Shown here: piece after piece, positions 63,961-64,000 of the stretch
Layout of the letters: each line of letters starts with the position of its first letter
How positions within the stretch are numbered: the first letter of the stretch is position 1
Assembly: GCF_018129065.1 (NCBI RefSeq)
Contig: NZ_JAAEDM010000012.1
Location: 1 to 64,000 of the forward strand
Direction of reading: 5' to 3'
From: Neoroseomonas soli
GTDB taxonomy: Bacteria > Pseudomonadota > Alphaproteobacteria > Acetobacterales > Acetobacteraceae
DNA: 64,000 nt
Made by a program: the position numbers and the translations under genes
Notes under the pieces: model-generated
Seen by the model: the letters and a program-made list of their open reading frames with translations, nothing else
Database searches by the model: none
What the model was told of the DNA's origin: nothing

Positions 63961-64000
63961 CCCCGCCCCGGTCGATGGTCTCCTGCCGCGGGACCACTCG

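Overview
The window is very GC-rich chromosomal DNA, densely packed with genes on both strands. It looks like an alphaproteobacterium of the Acetobacteraceae, resembling Roseomonas. The pointers are homospermidine synthase with a type III ornithine decarboxylase, several TctC/Bug-type binding proteins, an ELM1-family protein, an RMD1/YagE protein, class II ribonucleotide reductase and heavy use of ATGA/GTGA translational coupling. These are family-level pointers and not a taxonomic proof. I found no insertion sequence, prophage, CRISPR array or rRNA; the only RNA gene is tRNA-Gln(CTG).

Layout. 1-2.4 kb: the tail of one PhoX-like protein and a complete second one. 2.4-3.4 kb: two small unknown proteins. 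3.4-8.4 kb (minus): a run headed by pyrE, followed by a peptide-type binding protein, a VOC protein, a small membrane protein and two DppB/DppC permeases. 8.4-11.8 kb: an ELM1-family protein, a small secreted protein and an AidB-like acyl-CoA dehydrogenase. 11.9-16.1 kb (minus): a polyamine block of agmatinase, then a long structured leader, ornithine decarboxylase and homospermidine synthase. 16.1-20.3 kb: an aminotransferase and a large beta-propeller/RTX protein. 20.3-22.9 kb: an AtzG-like/AtzE-like amidase pair and an alcohol dehydrogenase. 22.9-27.7 kb: an RMD1-family protein, a class III aminotransferase, and an RTPR-type B12-dependent ribonucleotide reductase preceded by two candidate NrdR boxes. 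27.9-33.4 kb: assorted metabolic and membrane genes.

33.4-39.0 kb (minus): serine hydrolase, nitronate monooxygenase and a tripartite tricarboxylate transporter (TctB-TctA-TctC). 39.1-48.1 kb (plus): a probable catabolic unit of a ThDP enzyme, a four-gene CUT1 sugar-type ABC transporter, a D-2-hydroxyacid dehydrogenase, a DUF3830 protein, a lipoprotein and an orphan TctC protein; the substrate is unknown. 48.7-58.0 kb: housekeeping genes (tRNA-Gln, Ppx/GppA, RlmE, IMP dehydrogenase, an RsmB-like methyltransferase, GMP synthase) with small enzymes between them. 58.0-63.8 kb: small stress and detoxification-type enzymes and an M20 deacylase.

The most interesting non-coding signals are (1) the roughly 365-nt leader of ornithine decarboxylase, with a good promoter, strong hairpins and an upstream reading frame whose stop overlaps the odc start; (2) a tandem pair of candidate NrdR boxes with a 16-bp spacer; (3) a family of dispersed composite palindromes in at least six intergenic gaps; and (4) a perfect 18-bp inverted repeat after the reductase gene. 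I did not find a clear, wholly new multi-gene system. The 39-48 kb cluster and the odc leader are the best candidates for undescribed biology.
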